Source: Phenylobacterium sp. (GTDB lineage: Bacteria > Pseudomonadota > Alphaproteobacteria > Caulobacterales > Caulobacteraceae). Taken from it: DNA of 64,000 bases. Where the stretch lies: NCBI RefSeq assembly GCF_013822795.1, contig NZ_PNLB01000022.1:1-64000 (forward strand), given 5' to 3'. The notes under the pieces are model-generated. The model saw only the letters and a list, made by a program, of their open reading frames with translations. It did not search any database and was not told the origin of the DNA. The translations under genes and the position numbers were made by a program. This document shows positions 62,752-64,000 of the stretch, piece after piece. Each line of letters starts with the position of its first letter. Positions within the stretch are counted from its first letter, which is position 1.

Positions 62752-63849
62752 TCAGACGTTGAAGCGGAAGTTCAGTACGTCGCCGTCCTTGACGACGTAC
62801 TCCTTGCCTTCCTGGCGGAACTTGCCGGCTTCGCGCGCGCCGGCTTCGCCCTTGAGGCTGACATAGTCCTCGTAGGCGATGGTTTCGGCGCGGATGAAGC
62901 CCTTCTCGAAGTCCGTGTGGATCACGCCGGCCGCCTGCGGGGCGGTGTCGCCCTTATGGATGGTCCAGGCGCGGGCTTCCTTGGGGCCGACCGTGAAGTA
63001 GGTCTGCAGGCCGAGCAGGTGATAGGCCTCGCGGATCAGCTTGTTGAGGCCCGGCTCGCTGAGGCCCAGCGTCTCCAGGAACTCGGTGCGCTCGGCTTCG
63101 TCGAGCATGGCGATCTCGCTCTCGATCTGGGCCGAGATCACCACGTGGTCGGCGCCGTCGCGCTTGGCGCGCTCGGCGACCTGGTTCGACAGGTCGTTGC
63201 CGGTGGCGGCGGAGGCCTCGTCGACGTTGGAGACGTAGAGGGCGGGTTTGGAGGTCAGCAGCTGCAGCATCCGCCAGGCCTTGTCGTCCTCGGCGGAAAT
63301 CTCGGCCTTGCGGGCCGGGCGGCCGGCGTTGAGCTCGACCAGAGCCAATTGGACCAGGCGCAGCGTCTGGGCGCTTTCCTTGTCGCCGGTCTTGGCGCGC
63401 TTCTCGAGGTTGGCGACTCGCTTCTCAAGGCTTTCGAGGTCGGCCAGCATCAGCTCGGTCTCGATGGTCTCGAGGTCGGCGAGGGGATCGATCTTGCCTT
63501 CGACGTGGGTGATGTCGTCGTCGATGAAGCAGCGAGCCACGAAGGCCACGGCGTCGCAGTCGCGGATGTTGGCCAGGAACTGGTTGCCTAGGCCCTCGCC
63601 CTTGGACGCGCCGCGCACCAGGCCGGCGATGTCGACGAAGTTCATCCGCGCCGGAATGATCTCCTTGGACGGGATGATCGCGGCCAGGGCGTTCAGGCGC
63701 GGCTCGGGCACGGCCACGTCGCCGGTGTTGGGCTCGATGGTGCAGAACGGATAGTTGGCGGCCTGGGCCGCGGCCGTCTGGGTGAGCGCGTTGAAGAGGG
63801 TCGACTTGCCGACGTTCGGCAGGCCGACGATCGCGACTTTGAGAGCCAT
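62752..63849 (-). CDS. ychF: YchF/Obg-family ATPase
   Basis: This 365-residue P-loop protein has VGLPNVGKSTLFNAL (G1), NPVD/DIAG-like switch motifs and the C-terminal TGS-type domain (KGDTAPQAAGVIHTDFEKGFIRAE). YchF hydrolyses ATP rather than GTP and binds ribosomes; the motif for guanine choice is replaced. It is the last gene, on the minus strand. Confidence 0.95.
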   Translation of the reverse strand: MALKVAIVGLPNVGKSTLFNALTQTAAAQAANYPFCTIEPNTGDVAVPEPRLNALAAIIPSKEIIPARMNFVDIAGLVRGASKGEGLGNQFLANIRDCDAVAFVARCFIDDDITHVEGKIDPLADLETIETELMLADLESLEKRVANLEKRAKTGDKESAQTLRLVQLALVELNAGRPARKAEISAEDDKAWRMLQLLTSKPALYVSNVDEASAATGNDLSNQVAERAKRDGADHVVISAQIESEIAMLDEAERTEFLETLGLSEPGLNKLIREAYHLLGLQTYFTVGPKEARAWTIHKGDTAPQAAGVIHTDFEKGFIRAETIAYEDYVSLKGEAGAREAGKFRQEGKEYVVKDGDVLNFRFNV

Positions 63850-63920
63850 GGGAAGAGCTGTTCCTGAAATTCGAGCGCGCGAACTAGCACGTTAGGGGGC
63901 GGCGCCCAAGGGGCGGGGGC

Positions 63921-64000
63921 TGACAGGTCCCCAGGGGGGAGCGTCTGGAACGACTCCCTCGCCCCCTTGGGGGAGAGGGCTGGGGTGAGGGGGAGTGCTG
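63921..64000. repeat. CTCTCCCC-family element, truncated by the window end
   Basis: TCCCTCGCCCCCTTGGGGGAGAGGG...GGGTGAGGGGGA begins at about 63953, preceded by CCCCAGGGGGGAGCG. It is the left part of a composite element and continues beyond the window. Confidence 0.6.

Overview
The window is a chromosomal segment of a GC-rich alphaproteobacterium, most likely Caulobacteraceae (Caulobacter or Phenylobacterium). The evidence is a CcrM-type GANTC methyltransferase very close to the Caulobacter protein, the run smc - two DsbA-like oxidoreductases - DUF721/DciA-like - mutY - ccrM - rnhB, an F0 operon with separate b and b' subunits, a petABC bc1 operon, TTGACG/TATAG-like promoters, and abundant CTCTCCCC...GGGGAGAG intergenic repeats. 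No rRNA, tRNA, CRISPR array, transposase or phage gene was recognised. The ORF track is full of antisense shadows, as expected at this GC content.

Layout. 1-763: the end of a glycine decarboxylase gene and a small PGPG membrane protein. 774-8940 (minus strand): the F0 ATP synthase operon atpI-atpB-atpE-b'-b, then smc, two thioredoxin-fold oxidoreductases and a DciA-like protein. 9000-14049: DNA maintenance (mutY, ccrM, rnhB, tag) with a GrpB protein and a DUF2332 protein. 14320-18760: a TonB-dependent receptor with a Gln/Gly-rich insert, then an operon of a DHFR-like protein, a fluoroacetate-dehalogenase-like hydrolase and a small membrane protein. 18901-23964: ygfZ, a family-9 glycosyltransferase, dihydroorotase, a lipase-like hydrolase and a YjgN-like membrane protein. 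24022-27341: a translationally coupled feruloyl-CoA-synthetase-like ligase and a ThDP-dependent enzyme. 27547-29969: a Cys-rich copper-storage protein, two small proteins and an RNase II-like enzyme. 29966-32551: LysR / pirin / isochorismatase-type hydrolase. 32617-35167: a secreted protein built from five four-cysteine repeats, divergent from an MBL-fold hydrolase. 35410-38006: an enoyl-CoA hydratase and two SDRs. 38185-41849: small accessory units, including a MerR/CDF metal module and a TetR/tautomerase pair, with repeat-rich gaps between. 42040-48941: acetyltransferases, two small related-looking proteins, an SDR, an MFS transporter, an alpha/beta hydrolase and a membrane-anchored AraC regulator. 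49070-52642: DUF1285 - NUDIX - small membrane protein - cca, then a glutamine amidotransferase. 52873-57196: trmL-hemF divergent from petABC. 57327-63849: a TPR protein, an aspartic-protease-like protein, a membrane protein, a GNAT, tandem dienelactone hydrolases and ychF.

The core genes cover respiration (bc1 complex, F0), haem synthesis, chromosome segregation, DNA repair and cell-cycle DNA methylation. Between them are small regulator-plus-target modules whose operators can be read directly: MerR/CDF, TetR/tautomerase, LysR/pirin, and the GANTC- and TTAACCA-containing leader of ccrM. I do not see one large unknown defence or mobile system. The least explained items are the 5x4-cysteine secreted repeat protein, the five CTATCGGC copies between tag and the TonB receptor, a 41-residue ORF with its own leader hairpin and terminator, and a two-lobed retropepsin-like protein whose second catalytic Asp is lost.
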